A stretch of 59,849 nt of DNA from Chloromonas sp. AAM2 (lineage: Eukaryota > Chlorophyta > Chlorophyceae > Chlamydomonadales > Chlamydomonadaceae), in NCBI GenBank assembly GCA_004335635.1, contig QAXH01005239.1, forward strand, positions 37,575 to 97,423. Reading direction: 5' to 3'. The notes beneath the pieces were generated by a model. It ran no database searches and was not told the DNA's origin. It saw only the letters and a program-made list of their open reading frames with translations. This document shows, piece after piece, positions 34,559-46,400 of this stretch (its first letter is position 1; each line of letters starts with the position of its first letter). The translations under genes and the position numbers were made by a program.

Positions 34559-37500
34559 ATGCTGGCTCGGCATCGCATCGCCGGGCCTGCCAAGGTCGTC
34601 GTCCCGGCAACTGCAAGCCTTCTGTGCCTTCCTGTTGTGCCCGGAAGTTTCGCGGGATGCCATGCGCTGCCGGATGCATGCAAGGGCCTGGCGACGACTA
34701 GCGACAACTGCCGTGTGTCACCTTTGCGCGATCATCAGCGGAATGCCAAGCGGATTGGACTGGTCGCCACACGCGCTGCTGCATCAGATGCGCCGCTACC
34801 TGTCGCCGCTGGCAATAGCTCGTTCGCTCAGGCGGTGTTGAACGTAGTGAGTGGCGGGGCGGGGTGGATTGCCGATGGCACACAGTGCGATGTCGATGCA
34901 ACGGTGTTGATGGCAAAACCTTGTACGCACCCAGTCCGTCGGCGTTCAATACCTGAGTCTGACACTCAACACCTGTGCTCACTGCAGATAAATGTGATGA
35001 TGGGCGTGGGCCTTCTGTCCCTGCCCTTTGCACTCAAAAGCTCAGGCTGGGTTGGCTTGGGGTTGCTGTGGCTCATGGGCATCGTAACCAACTACACAGG
35101 TGCGTTGCACGTAAGCATGATCTCAGCCAGGTGCATGCCACATGCTTCCGCACATTACCAGAGCAGACAGGCGCTGCCACAATATGATCATAACGTTGTG
35201 TATATCGAGGATGAGATCCCTTGATGCAGGGCGAGAGGTGAGCTCATTATACAGCCGCTGAGCACTGCATGCCTAAGACTGCTGAGCACTGCATGCACTT
35301 GCAGGCAAGGCACTAGTAGAGTGTGCCAACGAAGTCAGCAAACGGAGAGGCATGCCGGGTGCAGTCATGGGCTATGAGGACATCGCAGAGGAGGCGTTTG
35401 GCCAGCTTGGGCGGGCGATCATCAGTGCAATTATCTATGTTGAGCTGTTCGGGACGTGCTGTTTGCTCTTTATTCTCCAGGTGCGTTGGCTCAGGCGCAG
35501 TATGCACATGCTTCTGTCTCGGCAGGGAGGACAAACTCAAACGCCTGCCAGCACACATGAACAGGCACATGCATCAAGTCCCTTGCCAGCTGAGGTGTTC
35601 ACAATTCTAGCCTTGTGTTGCAGCTCAGTAGCAACCCGTGACTGATGGGATGAAATGCCCTGACATGCTTGCATGTTGTGTATGCGTCACTGCAAGTGCC
35701 GTTACAGCTGTGCATCAGCATTCAATACGTAATGAATGGCCAGAAGCTGAGTCAGCACATCACCATCAAATGCAAATCGGTGGCAAAACACACGAGGAGT
35801 CGCACCAACTGCCCCAGAACTGAAAGTCACATAGGAATTGTCCCAGAACTGACAAACACATTATGTATCCTACGCAAAATGTAGTGCGCATCGGCAACTC
35901 ATACTTGCTCTATGTGACCAATGATTGGCTGATACAAAGATTGTTTTTATGCTTCCTTGACGGCCAGGGTGACAACATGTTCAGCCTCTTTGGCACCAAG
36001 TTTGCCAACTCAGCGTACCAGTACATGCTCATAGCTGCCATGATGATGATCCCCACGGTGTGGCTGCCCAACTTGGGGGCACTTTCTTTCCTTGGAGTGT
36101 TTGGCGTCACAGCCACAACAGCAGTCGTCAGCTCGGTGAGCCATGGCAGCACTACAGGTGGCTGGGGGTGTTAGCAAGGTTAGACGGGGCAAGCAGAGCT
36201 GTGCGTTGGTTCCATGGCCTTGTGACTGGGTACAGGGTGCAGTTGCGGTTTTACGGGAAGCAGTGACTGGCTACGAAGTGTGTGTTGTAAGTGATGCTGG
36301 CTTGATGTTGCAGCTGTGGTACATACATGACATGAACTATCGCCTTGGTACCCTTGTATTGCGTGACTTTGCTTCAGGTCGCATACACATTATTTAGTGG
36401 CAACTATGTGGCAGGCGCTGTCACGGATGTTGCGTTGTGGGGAACACTGCCACTCGTCTTTGGTATCATGACATTCTGTTATTCGGGCCACGGAGTGTTC
36501 CCAGCCATCCAAGCGTCTATGAAGAACCCAGAAGAATTCCCACAGGTGTGTCCAGGGCTGCCGGGTTTGCGTGTCTGCTTGGATTGTTTCGTAATGGCAT
36601 GCAGCAAGGGCATGGCCAGGCATGCAACAGAGTGCTCCACTGTTGTTGGCCACCAGGATATTGGTGCTCAGCCATGTAAAGAGTATGTGAAGTAAAATCG
36701 AGCAGGGCAGTGTGGGATTGTGACTACATGCAGTGGACCGGGCGTGGAACTTGCAGCAGCATTAGTAGCAGGAGCAGCTGGTAAAGCAGCACTAGGGCCA
36801 GCAGCGGAAGTGTGCACACAAGCTGGTACGGCGGGAGGTGCATTGAAAGGAGCAACAGCATATCAGACGCCTCAATGCATATCAGTGTGATTGGCTTACA
36901 CAGTCGTGGGTTGTTTACGTGTACCCACAAATCGTGGTCTGACCGCATTCCCAACGTTCGTTGCCTTGCAGGTGCTCAATGTTGCCTTCCTTGTGGTTGC
37001 GGTTCTCTGCACGTTCATTGGCGGCGCGGGGTACCTCATGTACGGCTCAGCAGCAGCAGACGTGGTCATCTTCAACCTTCCCACAGTGCTAGCCACCGTC
37101 TGCTCATGCCTAGTCCTCGTCACACCGCCTGCCAAATTCGCCTTGACCATGGAGCCAGTGGCAGCTGCTGCGACAAGGGCCGCAGGTGGGGGCGTGCCGG
37201 TGGCGGGCTTCAGCCGGACTGTGGTGCGGACCATGGTGGCTATTGCCATTCTCATGGCTGCCCGGTCGCTGCCCTTCCTGGCCTATGTCATGGCGCTAGT
37301 GGGATCCTTCATGACCATCAGCGTCAGTGTGACGTTCCCAGCCATCTGCCATCTTGCGCTGTGCAAGGGGCAATCAAAGGCAAAGGTGCGCTGTGGCAGT
37401 CGTTACTTGCAGGCTGTAAGCAGGCATGGATTGAGTTGACCTGGACAGGAGGGCCCAACATGGAGGAGTGGGTCAGGGGGCACAGTGATAGTGCAGCCTA

Positions 37501-37977
37501 ACACGTTCTTCTTGTACATCAGTTGACAATGGGATGTGCTTCAAGAGCAGTGCTGTGCTTGCATGGTTGCTGGATTCAAGGGCAGATTAGGTGGCAATGG
37601 GCTGCGAGTTTGCACTTCTGCCATACTAAGTTGCTGCATCCTCATCTGCATGGCTTACGCCTGGTGACGTCTACGATTGCATGTGCTACAAATGCCAAAG
37701 GGAACTGAAGTATGCCGTTGGAAATCCTACAACAGAATGAAACAAATGAGGAGATGGTTACTAAACTAGGCAGAGTCGTGAGCCTGATCTAAACAATTGG
37801 AATCTCACTTGCACATGGCCGACTCACTTGGATCTCACTTGCATATGTGTAAGCATGCAGGTGGTCTGGAATGCATTCGTGGCGTGCCTAGGCCTAGCGT
37901 GTACTGTCTTCGGCACAGCTGCATCCATGAGGAGCCTGGCAGCCAAGGCAGCTGCATCTGCAGCAGGCGGCGCGTAA
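34559..37977 (+). CDS. AVT1-like amino acid transporter (AAAP family)
   Basis: Membrane transporter of the amino acid/auxin permease family. The AVT1/SLC32-like branch moves neutral amino acids across vacuolar or vesicle membranes. Seven exons close in phase to 480 residues: 34559-34846, 34988-35099, 35305-35480, 35968-36135, 36378-36545, 36972-37385, 37861-37977. The first helix carries the AAAP pattern SFAQAVLNVINVMMGVGLLS then LPFALKSSGWVGL, formed across intron 1; this favours the GTGAGT donor at 34847. Other landmarks are YEDIAEEAFGQLGR, TFCYSGHGVFPAIQASMKNP and YLMYGSAAADVVIFNLP. About ten or eleven hydrophobic helices are present, the last in exon 7 (NAFVACLGLACTVFGTAAS). The first 90 residues are a hydrophilic N-terminus with an uncertain start. 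A short exon between exons 6 and 7 may be missing, because relatives have a few more residues there. Confidence 0.88.
35811..35855 (+). repeat. Two solo copies of the CCCAGAACTG motif
   Basis: GCCCCAGAACTGAAAG and AATTGTCCCAGAACTGACAAAC lie about 25 bases apart in intron 3 of the transporter. They match the terminal motif of the element at 58705-59474. Confidence 0.55.
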
Positions 37978-39174
37978 GGGGACAGAGCACATAGATCTCT
38001 ATGATATGCAGGACACAGGTGCAATGGTTTGAAAGAGAATGACTGAGCATGCAATGCCATGCTCCTTATTGAACTCAACTGCGGCCATGAGAAACTCCTT
38101 TGCTCTTTTGGTGTGCGTATGCTCGCATAAAAAAGAAGTGCAGTAACCCATGGGCTGACATGGTTTTGCAGCACTGTCATTCGATGCATTACACCAGGCT
38201 AGCAGAGTTTCAGGGTTTTCAGATATGATGCATTGATTACCATATTAATAGTTGGGCCGCTGGGACTGTGGCCCTTCACAGCACAGGTATGCAGCATGGG
38301 TGATACTACTCGTATGCTGGACTGTTCTGATCATCATTCGCCTTGCTGCATATATCAAGATTACTGGCCACATTTCTCAGAAAAACAGCATACTAGAGAC
38401 CATAGGTATGAGCCGGAAGCACTGTTAGACATCCTGTCTGATGGGCGGCACCCTCAGATGCGTGTGCAAGGGTGTGACATCCACTTCAATGGCTTTGCCT
38501 TGGCATCCCGCTGGTCTGCCTGGTATAAAATGCAAGGCCTGCGTTGGTTTGTTCCAAACCTTGAGCACTACGCCCGGCGCACGTGTGGTGCTTTGGACCA
38601 CTTACATAGCTGGTGTGGACGTGGAAAGCTCCATGGTTGGCCATTAGCAGGGAGGCTATACCTTATCTTGCGTTGTAATGCATGAACATGCACGACAAAC
38701 GGGTTTTGAACGTGCGTTTGAAGAGGTGTCATGTGGGCGAAGGATGTGGTGAAGCGCTGCCTTCATGCCTCTGATAACCCTGAGGCAGTTGTCAGATCAA
38801 ACCTGACCACGGAATATCCAGAGCATTGACAGGGCGTTCAGCCAGTTGACAGCTGTACGTACCACACAAGTACATCAGCCACCTGAACCAGTTGTGGTAG
38901 ACTTTTGCACGGGCGCGCAAGGAATGCAGGCTGTCAGTGCGGCAGTAGCCTCTGAACAAGAGCGGTATACAGGGTGTAGGTGACTTGGGTGTGGACCTCA
39001 CAAGTGTAATGTGTGAATGCCATGGTACGGCCCATAATGTACCTGTCAACGTTGACACGAACAAATCTGATGTTCATGAAGTGGCCTGGCATTCGGGTTG
39101 GCCACTCCAGGCCAGTCTGGAGCCCAGCCCGGGCACCTGAGTGCGTGGTCGTGCGGCGGCCACAGATTGCAGCG
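37978..39174. other. Intergenic stretch with an unassigned open frame
   Basis: Between two plus-strand genes. Frames 38233-38685 (150 codons) and 38441-38647 (68 codons) overlap in different phases. Both look partly protein-like, but neither matches a family I know, and no splice chain was found. Confidence 0.4.
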
Positions 39175-42100
39175 ATGGCGGTAAGGCTGGACGATGCCAT
39201 AGAAGCGAAGGCCAACCGTGTCAAGGAACTTGAACTTGAGGCTGACGAAGTACACAAGATCGCACAGCAGCTGAACAAACTGGGCAGGTACAAACTGAAG
39301 CTTGGCTTACGACAGATTACGTGAGCTGGTGCAGACGTCTAAAACAATCTGCAGAGGCTGTTGATGGAGGGATCAAATGTTTGTTATACTGCAGCTGGCC
39401 AAACCAGTTCAGTGGCACAATGAGGCATGGCATGTGCTCTGAGCTGCATGCAGGCACGCAGAGGCCAAGGAGGCTTACGCACGCATGCACAACCTGGAGG
39501 ATCAGGCCACTCAGCTGGCCAAGGAAGTCGGGTGAGCAGCTCAACTGCCTTCAGTCACCCAGTAAAACCAAAAAGAACCTGGCACGCTGATGTGTTCCTG
39601 TGGCTGGAGTGGGCACTTCATTGATATATGTAGCCCGCCTTAGGACCTGCGCCACCCAAACCCGCAGTAGGCGTGTGCTCTTGTGCCTCGTATCTTTGTA
39701 ACATCTCCAAGGGTTGAAGTGCCACGTGGCTTGGTGGTGCCCAAGAAATTGTCATGGCAACATGCAGTCAACGTTCATGTGTTCTTCCACTTGGGAATTG
39801 TTTGGTGTTGGCCGGCATTGAACACCTGTGTTGGCCCAGCGTGTCTGTGTCAAGGGGAGCCAGCGAACCTTTCTCCTCTTTGCAATGGCAATGATGCAGC
39901 GTCAAGCAGCGGGCCCACACCCTCTAGGGCACATTTACCCCTGCTCGCTCTTGGCAGGTGTGTGGAGTGTGTCCTGGGCGATCCCAGCTGCAAGGTCAGC
40001 GCTCAGCAGGCGGAGGAATACTTTGAGCTCTTGCCGGTGGCTCCATGGACCAGTGAACCTGGTGGGTGGGTAGCTGGGTAACTGCTTTCAGCCACATATC
40101 ATGGTCATGGTTTTGCATGTGCTGGCAGCCCACACCTAGAGACGTGGGTGGCCCTGTGTGGCCACATGTGGTGAACTGCTACATGAATTTGCCTGAACTT
40201 GGTGGTGTGGCCTTTGGCGTGTGCTTGTGTGTACAGGTGCAGATGTCGAACACATGGATCAAATCGCCACCCGTACTGAGGGTGCGGTGATCGGCAGCCT
40301 GGTGGCTGATGCCGCTGCAATGGGAGTGCACTGGATATACGACATGACGCTCCTGGAGCACCTCACAGACGAGCGCAGGGCGCAGGGGAACAAGCAGGGG
40401 CACAGTTCAGCGCAGGCAGGGGTGGACGGTCCACATGGCATGGGGTCAGGGCACGCGGCGCCGGCACAGGAGCAGGGTGCAGCTGGCCTGGCTGCTGGTC
40501 TGGCGTCTGTTGCCCTGACCCAGGCTGGGCAGCAGGAGGATGCTAGGGATGAGGAGGACGTGGGCCTGGAGTTTATGGATCCGCCCCGTTCGCCCTTCTA
40601 TGCGTACCAGTCTGGAAGGAACAGCCCGTGAGTGGGGCTTTGGCCCGTCATGCAGGGTCTTGTGGTCAGGCACAGGCGGGTAACAGGGGCACTCACAGTC
40701 CGACAGAGGGTCAATCTTAGCAGGCTCGCCATGGACATAACGTGGTCGAGTGACAGTCCACAGCAGCTAGTGATATGCACAAGGTATGGAAAACTATGTC
40801 ACAGCCATCGTTCGCACTAGCACTGGTGGCAAAGTTAGGTCAAGCGAGGGTACTTCCAGGACGTGCCCGGCCAACCCTTAGCCTTTCCATAATCCATGTT
40901 GCAAATCACTTACTTGATGATTGACCTGACCGCAGTTTTTCCCCGACTTGGTTTGCAGGTACGGCGAGCAGACACTTGTGCTACTGCACAGTCTGGCGCA
41001 GCGCCAGGGCCTGGACTGCCTGCACTACGCCAATGCATTTGCAACCTACTTTGGAGAAGGTGGGAATGTGTTCGTTGGTCTTGGTAGTTGGTACCAAGCC
41101 TTCTTGCTGACATCAAAGCAAGGTTGTAAATACGCATCAGTCAAGTGTGGGTTGGCCCGGCTCCAGGTCATGTTCCAAGCATCAGACTGTGAGTAAGAGA
41201 CGGCATGGACTTTATCTTACCATGATAGCGTCTGGAGCTGCTACCCACCAGCTTTGGTATTTGCAGCCGTGTCTCTCCCGGGCTTCCTGACATATCACGT
41301 CTCTGTATTTAAGCTTGCCTCTTACAACTCCTCCCTACAGCCCCATAGTCTAACGCTGTTCCCCTGACCCTGGCTGCACGACTGCGGAACCCGCCCTCCA
41401 CAGGCTTTGATGGGTACCGGGACGTGTCCACCAAGGGCTTCCTGCGCAACTACTCGCGCGGCCTGGCACCTCCCGCCACGGGCGCGCCGGACGCACAGGC
41501 CAACTGCATTGCCCGCGCGGCACCCCTGGTGGCGGGCTGGGCGGGGAACCTTGCGGCACTGGAGCGCGCCGTGCGCTGCGCAACCAGTGNNNNNNNNNNN
41601 NNNNNNNNNNNNNNNNNNNNNNNNNNNNNNNNNNNNNNNNNNNNNNNNNNNNNNNNNNNNNNNNNNNNNNNNNNNNNNNNNNNNGGCCGCGGGTATCCTG
41701 GAGCTTGTTGTGCGAGGAATGGCGCCCTCGGAAGCGACCCTTGAGGTGATGCAACACCTGGAGATGCAACAGGAGGAGGAGCCGGTGCAGGCAGGAACAT
41801 CACGAGCAGGGTGAGGAACTATGTCTGGGAATGCAAGTAGCGGCGCTGCTTAAGTACTCTGGCAAACCAAGCATGCGACGCCTGTCTGCTGTTCAATGCT
41901 GCAACTCGACTAGTGCTGCTAGTACCCTGGAAAACCAACCACCGGAATCAGCTACATGTGGCTGCCGGTCGTTGTACACACAAAACACACACAAGCTCTG
42001 CCTTTTGTTGGTGCTTGCAGTCCTGACGTGCTGAATGGCGATGTCAGCACCAGCCTGCAGGGTGAGATTGCCGATCAGCTGCGGCGTGCGCTGGCGCGTG

Positions 42101-42645
42101 CCCACATGCCCGTGCGGCAGGCCGTGGCGGAGCTGGGCAGAAACTGTCACATGCCCAACGCACTCACCACCCCGCTGCATGCCGCGCTGCACATGGAGTA
42201 TCTGGCTAGGCAGGATCTGCATGCACTGGGATTGGCGGGCCTGAGTGGGCCGCAGCTGGTCAGTGCTCAGGGCCTGGCAACAGGGAGAGATAAGATCAGT
42301 ACAGGAGGCCGAAGTGAGCAGCAGGGTGAGCAAAGGGGCAACCAGTGTACAGGCAATACACAAGGCATGAGTGAGCAGCAAGGCTTTGGTACCCTTGGCC
42401 ATCTGCCCTGGAACGATGAGTTATCTGCTGCTGTGGGGAAGAGGTTTGTGCAGGGGGTGCGAGCAGCGATTGGTGAGGGGGGTTGCTGTGCGAGCCGTGC
42501 ATCTTACACAGGGGCGGTATTGGGCGCACTTGCGGGTCGACAGGGCATCCCTGACAGCTGGCAGAGGCGCTATTCGGGCTATGAAGACGTGGCGCAAGCT
42601 ACAGCTACTATCGTCAGAGCCCGGGGTCTGGCTGCTATTGCCTGA
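39175..42645 (+). CDS. ADP-ribosylglycohydrolase family protein (J1-crystallin-like) with helical N-terminal extension
   Basis: Family enzymes remove ADP-ribose from proteins or small molecules. Exons: 39175-39287, 39454-39531, 39958-40061, 40237-40627, 40959-41059, 41404 into the gap, from the gap to 41810, and 42021-42645. All visible junctions agree in phase. The N-terminus is a charged helical hairpin (ADEVHKIAQQLNKLGR, HAEAKEAYARMHNLEDQATQ) resembling a single TPR. The catalytic domain begins EGAVIGSLVADAAAMGVHWI followed by YD, as in J1-crystallin-like members. Near the end, EGGCCASRASYTGAVLGALA replaces the GGDTDT-type metal motif of classic ARH enzymes; from memory J1-like relatives have GGDNCSR here. 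Low-complexity insertions rich in Gln/Gly are present. About 95 bases of coding or intron sequence are missing in the gap. The start could lie further upstream in the same open frame (39013). Confidence 0.82.
41590..41684. other. Assembly gap (95 N) inside the ADP-ribosylglycohydrolase gene
   Basis: The reading frames on the two sides differ by one base if the N count is taken literally. The gap size is therefore nominal, or it hides an intron. Confidence 0.95.
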
Positions 42646-43439
42646 ACTCGCTGGCACCACTGCATGAGCCGGATACCGTCATTTGATACACCTTCACACT
42701 TAGGCCCGCAAGTATTGCATGAGGAACCACTACTACACAAATGAGCAGACTGCAAGAAGAGATGGAGTCCTGGGTGAGCTGCAGCCAGCCATGAACGCGT
42801 CGAATCAGCCACAACAGGCATACATACAACATAACAGCCTGTTAAGCACACACAATGTCACGAGCAAAGCCATTTGCACACCTCTTTTGTCTGTAACACG
42901 CTTTACAAGGAGGGAGTGCACAACATGAAGCACGTCCAACGCAAACATCAACCGATTGTGCAAATTTCCATGAGCAGGTCAGCATGCCTGCTCTGGTGGC
43001 ACCGACCATCTGAACCTGATTGCATATTTATTGCGTGCAGCCCAATTTTTAATCGGACATCAATGATTCAAGCTGCAAATGTCTCCATGTGACAGCCTCT
43101 GATCAAGTATTTGAGCGCAAACAGCACACAGGCTGTTGGTCACGTGGGTCAACAAGCGCAGTCTTGCGTACCCGACGCCATGTCCACACTCAGAAGGCTG
43201 CCAACTCAATGCACACCTTGCAGACACTCAACTTCTTGCAAATACTTTTGTTTGTCAGGGTATTGCTGTGATCGTCTGTTTGCCCTGCCTCAAAGAGTGC
43301 TGGGCTGAGCAGCAGACCAATGCCAAGCCATGATTGTGGGTCTTGCTGCCTTCATGGTCTCAAAAGCACGTTCTGCTTCACCATCAACGTTCATTGAGGC
43401 TTGTTTGGGAAAGCAGGATTGCCAGAGACTGTAACAACA
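42646..43439. other. Convergent intergenic stretch
   Basis: Contains the 3' UTRs of the ADP-ribosylglycohydrolase (+) and the kinesin (-). A TGTAA on the plus strand (42892-42896) could be a poly(A) signal for the former. No gene seen. Confidence 0.5.
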
Positions 43440-46400
43440 TCACGAGCCAGAAGGGGTGCCTTCCGCAAGCATCATGCTGCACTTTTCAGACAAGCTTGGG
43501 CTGTCAGCACGGGCAAGTATGCTGCGAGGCGGTGACAGCGCGTAGGAGGGAAGTCTTGCTGAGCCAGCGGGCGACGCAGAAGGCCCACGTCTCATAGAGG
43601 GGGAGCGAAGCGATTGCCTCGCTGGGGATGGGCTGGTTGCCGCAGGCATGTCTGCTGATGCAATGCCAGGGCTGTCGTGAAGCGAGGGCGTTTGTAAGGA
43701 TGAGGCGCGCAGGGGGGTAACTTGAGGGCGTTTGGCCGAGACAAGGAGCACATTGCGTGGCGACAGGACGTGCGGAGACGAGACAGCGCCAGAGTGAGCA
43801 TGAAGCAACGCCTTCACTGGCAACACTTGTGCGCTCGGCGGCAAAATCCAGTCCACTGACTGATTGACATGTTCAGAATCCGTCCGAGGTGCGCCCCCGT
43901 CAGTGCTCGGCAGCTGCCGAGGGCCAATCATTGCATCTCGACCAACCATGGCGTCAGGTTGCTCGGCATCAATGCAGGTGCTTGGGAGGCCTTTGGCGGT
44001 AAGCTGTGCTGGTCGATGTGCTTTGACACCTGCACCCAACCAGCTGGGAGCGTGGGGTGAGCCCAGCACAGCACAGGGCTGCACGGCCGTTGGGATAGTG
44101 ACTGGCGGCTGCGCGCCTGCTCCGTTCAGCTGTTGAATGAGTTCCACCGAAGATGCCCAGGTGCCGCTGTCCGTACCGGCAGCCACACTGTGCGATAGCG
44201 AAGCTTCAGGGTCCCATAGCAGTCCTGACGTGCGCGCTTGTGAGCGGCTGCCATTGACATTGCGCTTATCACCTTCCTCAGACGTACATTCAACCAGGGA
44301 CACTACGCTCTCAGCCTTGGCCGCGGACGTGGGTGGCAGCGCCGTGACAGAGGTGTCAACCAGAAAAAGGCTCTGCCTCAGGGGTGGACGGATAGAACGC
44401 TCGGTGGAGGCTGTGAATCGCGACGGCGACGCATGCCGGGGGCTTCGTGGGCTGCTGAGCACGTTTGTAGTTCGCTGTGGCGACCTGGGTGCGGCGTGCA
44501 GCGGTTGGCTGTCCTCTGCGCTCAGCATTGACCACCTGCCAGAGGGATGCGGATGCTCTGTGCTGGTAGCCACCTTCAGCTGCTGAGCGTCTGCTGAGCT
44601 GATGGTGGTGGGAACTGGTGCTGTGCTGGGCATTCGCTGCAATGGCACAGGGGCTGGCTTGCAACTCACAGCCTACACATGCAGTGAGCACACACCATCT
44701 AACATGCGATTGTGGGGGTATTATCCGGGGCCATGGTCAGCCAACGAGATGCAAGGTTAGGCAATCATTATACAAACAGCCCACCCCCCTACTCCCTACT
44801 GGCGCCAGGTACTCACAATCCTTTTCCCACAGATTACTCAAAGGTACTATCGCAATTGACATTGCCTGCGACTAACGAGCGCACAAGATTACCTGAGCTG
44901 GTGGAGCACGGTTTCCTGCCTGCCTGGCTGCTGCCAGGGCCTCCAGTGCTGCATACAGAGCGCTGCGAGTGTCAGCGGTGTTCATCCTGGCCAGGCGTCT
45001 GCGCAGTTCCAGTCCACAGCCATCAGCCCTTTGCACAACCGACCGCATATCCTGCACCGGAATCATGGTGTGGACAGTATCGCACGTCAGGCAGTCATAG
45101 CATTGGCCTGATAGTCAATAAATAAGGGCAAGGCAGAGTACACTGGCAAGGGCAGAGGAGGCAGGCCAAGATTTAGTCCTGCAGACCTGCTAACAGTAAT
45201 CCGAAGCTCTTCCCAGCACAATTGGACAGTTTGGGAGCGGCTTGATTATGCGATGCTAGAATGCCACAAGGTGCTGTACCACGACGCCCAAGGATCAGTA
45301 CCTGTAACACCATGTCAACGTAGCCGGTGTCAGCGCTCACAGCATCCAGTCTGTCGTCGACATCCGCCAGCGCCGCCTGCTGCTGCTGCACCAGTTGCTG
45401 CTGTTGCCGCTGCTGGTGAACAGACGGCGACATGGCCGCCCTGGGGCTTGGGCGCTCGACATTGGTAAAACCCTCAATCTCATCCTCATAGCTTGCATAG
45501 CGGCTGTTGTGGCGTGTGTGCCCAGGCACGTTTGCGCTTCTGCCCGCACGAGCGACAGATAGAGCGGCTAAAATCTCACTTCTTTCGGCCTGCAGCTCTT
45601 CTTTCAGTGCCACCAGGTGGCGCTGCCTGGTCTCCAGCCGCTGGATGCGCTGCTCTGCCGCCTGCTTGGCTGTGATAGCGCGCACCTGGTGCTCCAGCAG
45701 CAGCTGCACTTCAGCTGGCGCAATCTCACTCGCTTGCCCCTCGACGTCAACCATCGGAGATGCGGGTGTCACGCTTGTGGCTCGCTGAACTGGAGTCTGG
45801 TAGCGGCTGCCATTGGACGCCATACGGCCACTTCCCATAGTTGCAGGCGGTGTTGCTGCACGACTGCTAGACCAGGGCACTGGCTTGGATGGCGAGCCAG
45901 CGAGCGGACTTGTCTGAACGGCCCTTGCCTTGCCAGTGCACCATCCTTGTGTGGCCTTGGGAATGTTGTCGTGCGCATCTGCGGCCAATCGGCTGCCGCT
46001 GCATGGCGTGGCAGCCCGTGAGTGCGGTGGAGGCGTGGGCGATCGCAGGCTGCCAGGCGAGCGACACGCCTCGAGCTCCTGCTGCAGCTGCTGCACTCGC
46101 TTCTGGGCGGACACGGCCTCCTCGCCCTTTGCCTGCAAGGGAGTACGACAGGGAGTATCACAGCACGACGTGGAACGTCAGCACACTCCGAGATTCAAGT
46201 GAAACACGGCTTTCTGTTGGAGCAGTGTCCGGAGCTACGCCACGCGTACTGCAAGATGAGCTGATGTTGTGCGTCCTAGCAAATGGCACAAGAGTCATCG
46301 CGCGCTGCTGCACTAGATGATTGAGTTTTGTCCAGTGCACAACCTGTACTGGTCTCTCTGCTGCATACCTTGGCCATGGCCTTGTTGACACGATTCTCTT

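Noticed and set aside
43864..44586. Plus-strand open frames of 90-149 codons opposite the last kinesin exon
   Set aside because: Antisense shadows of a long Ser/Pro-rich coding exon with phase-supported junctions.
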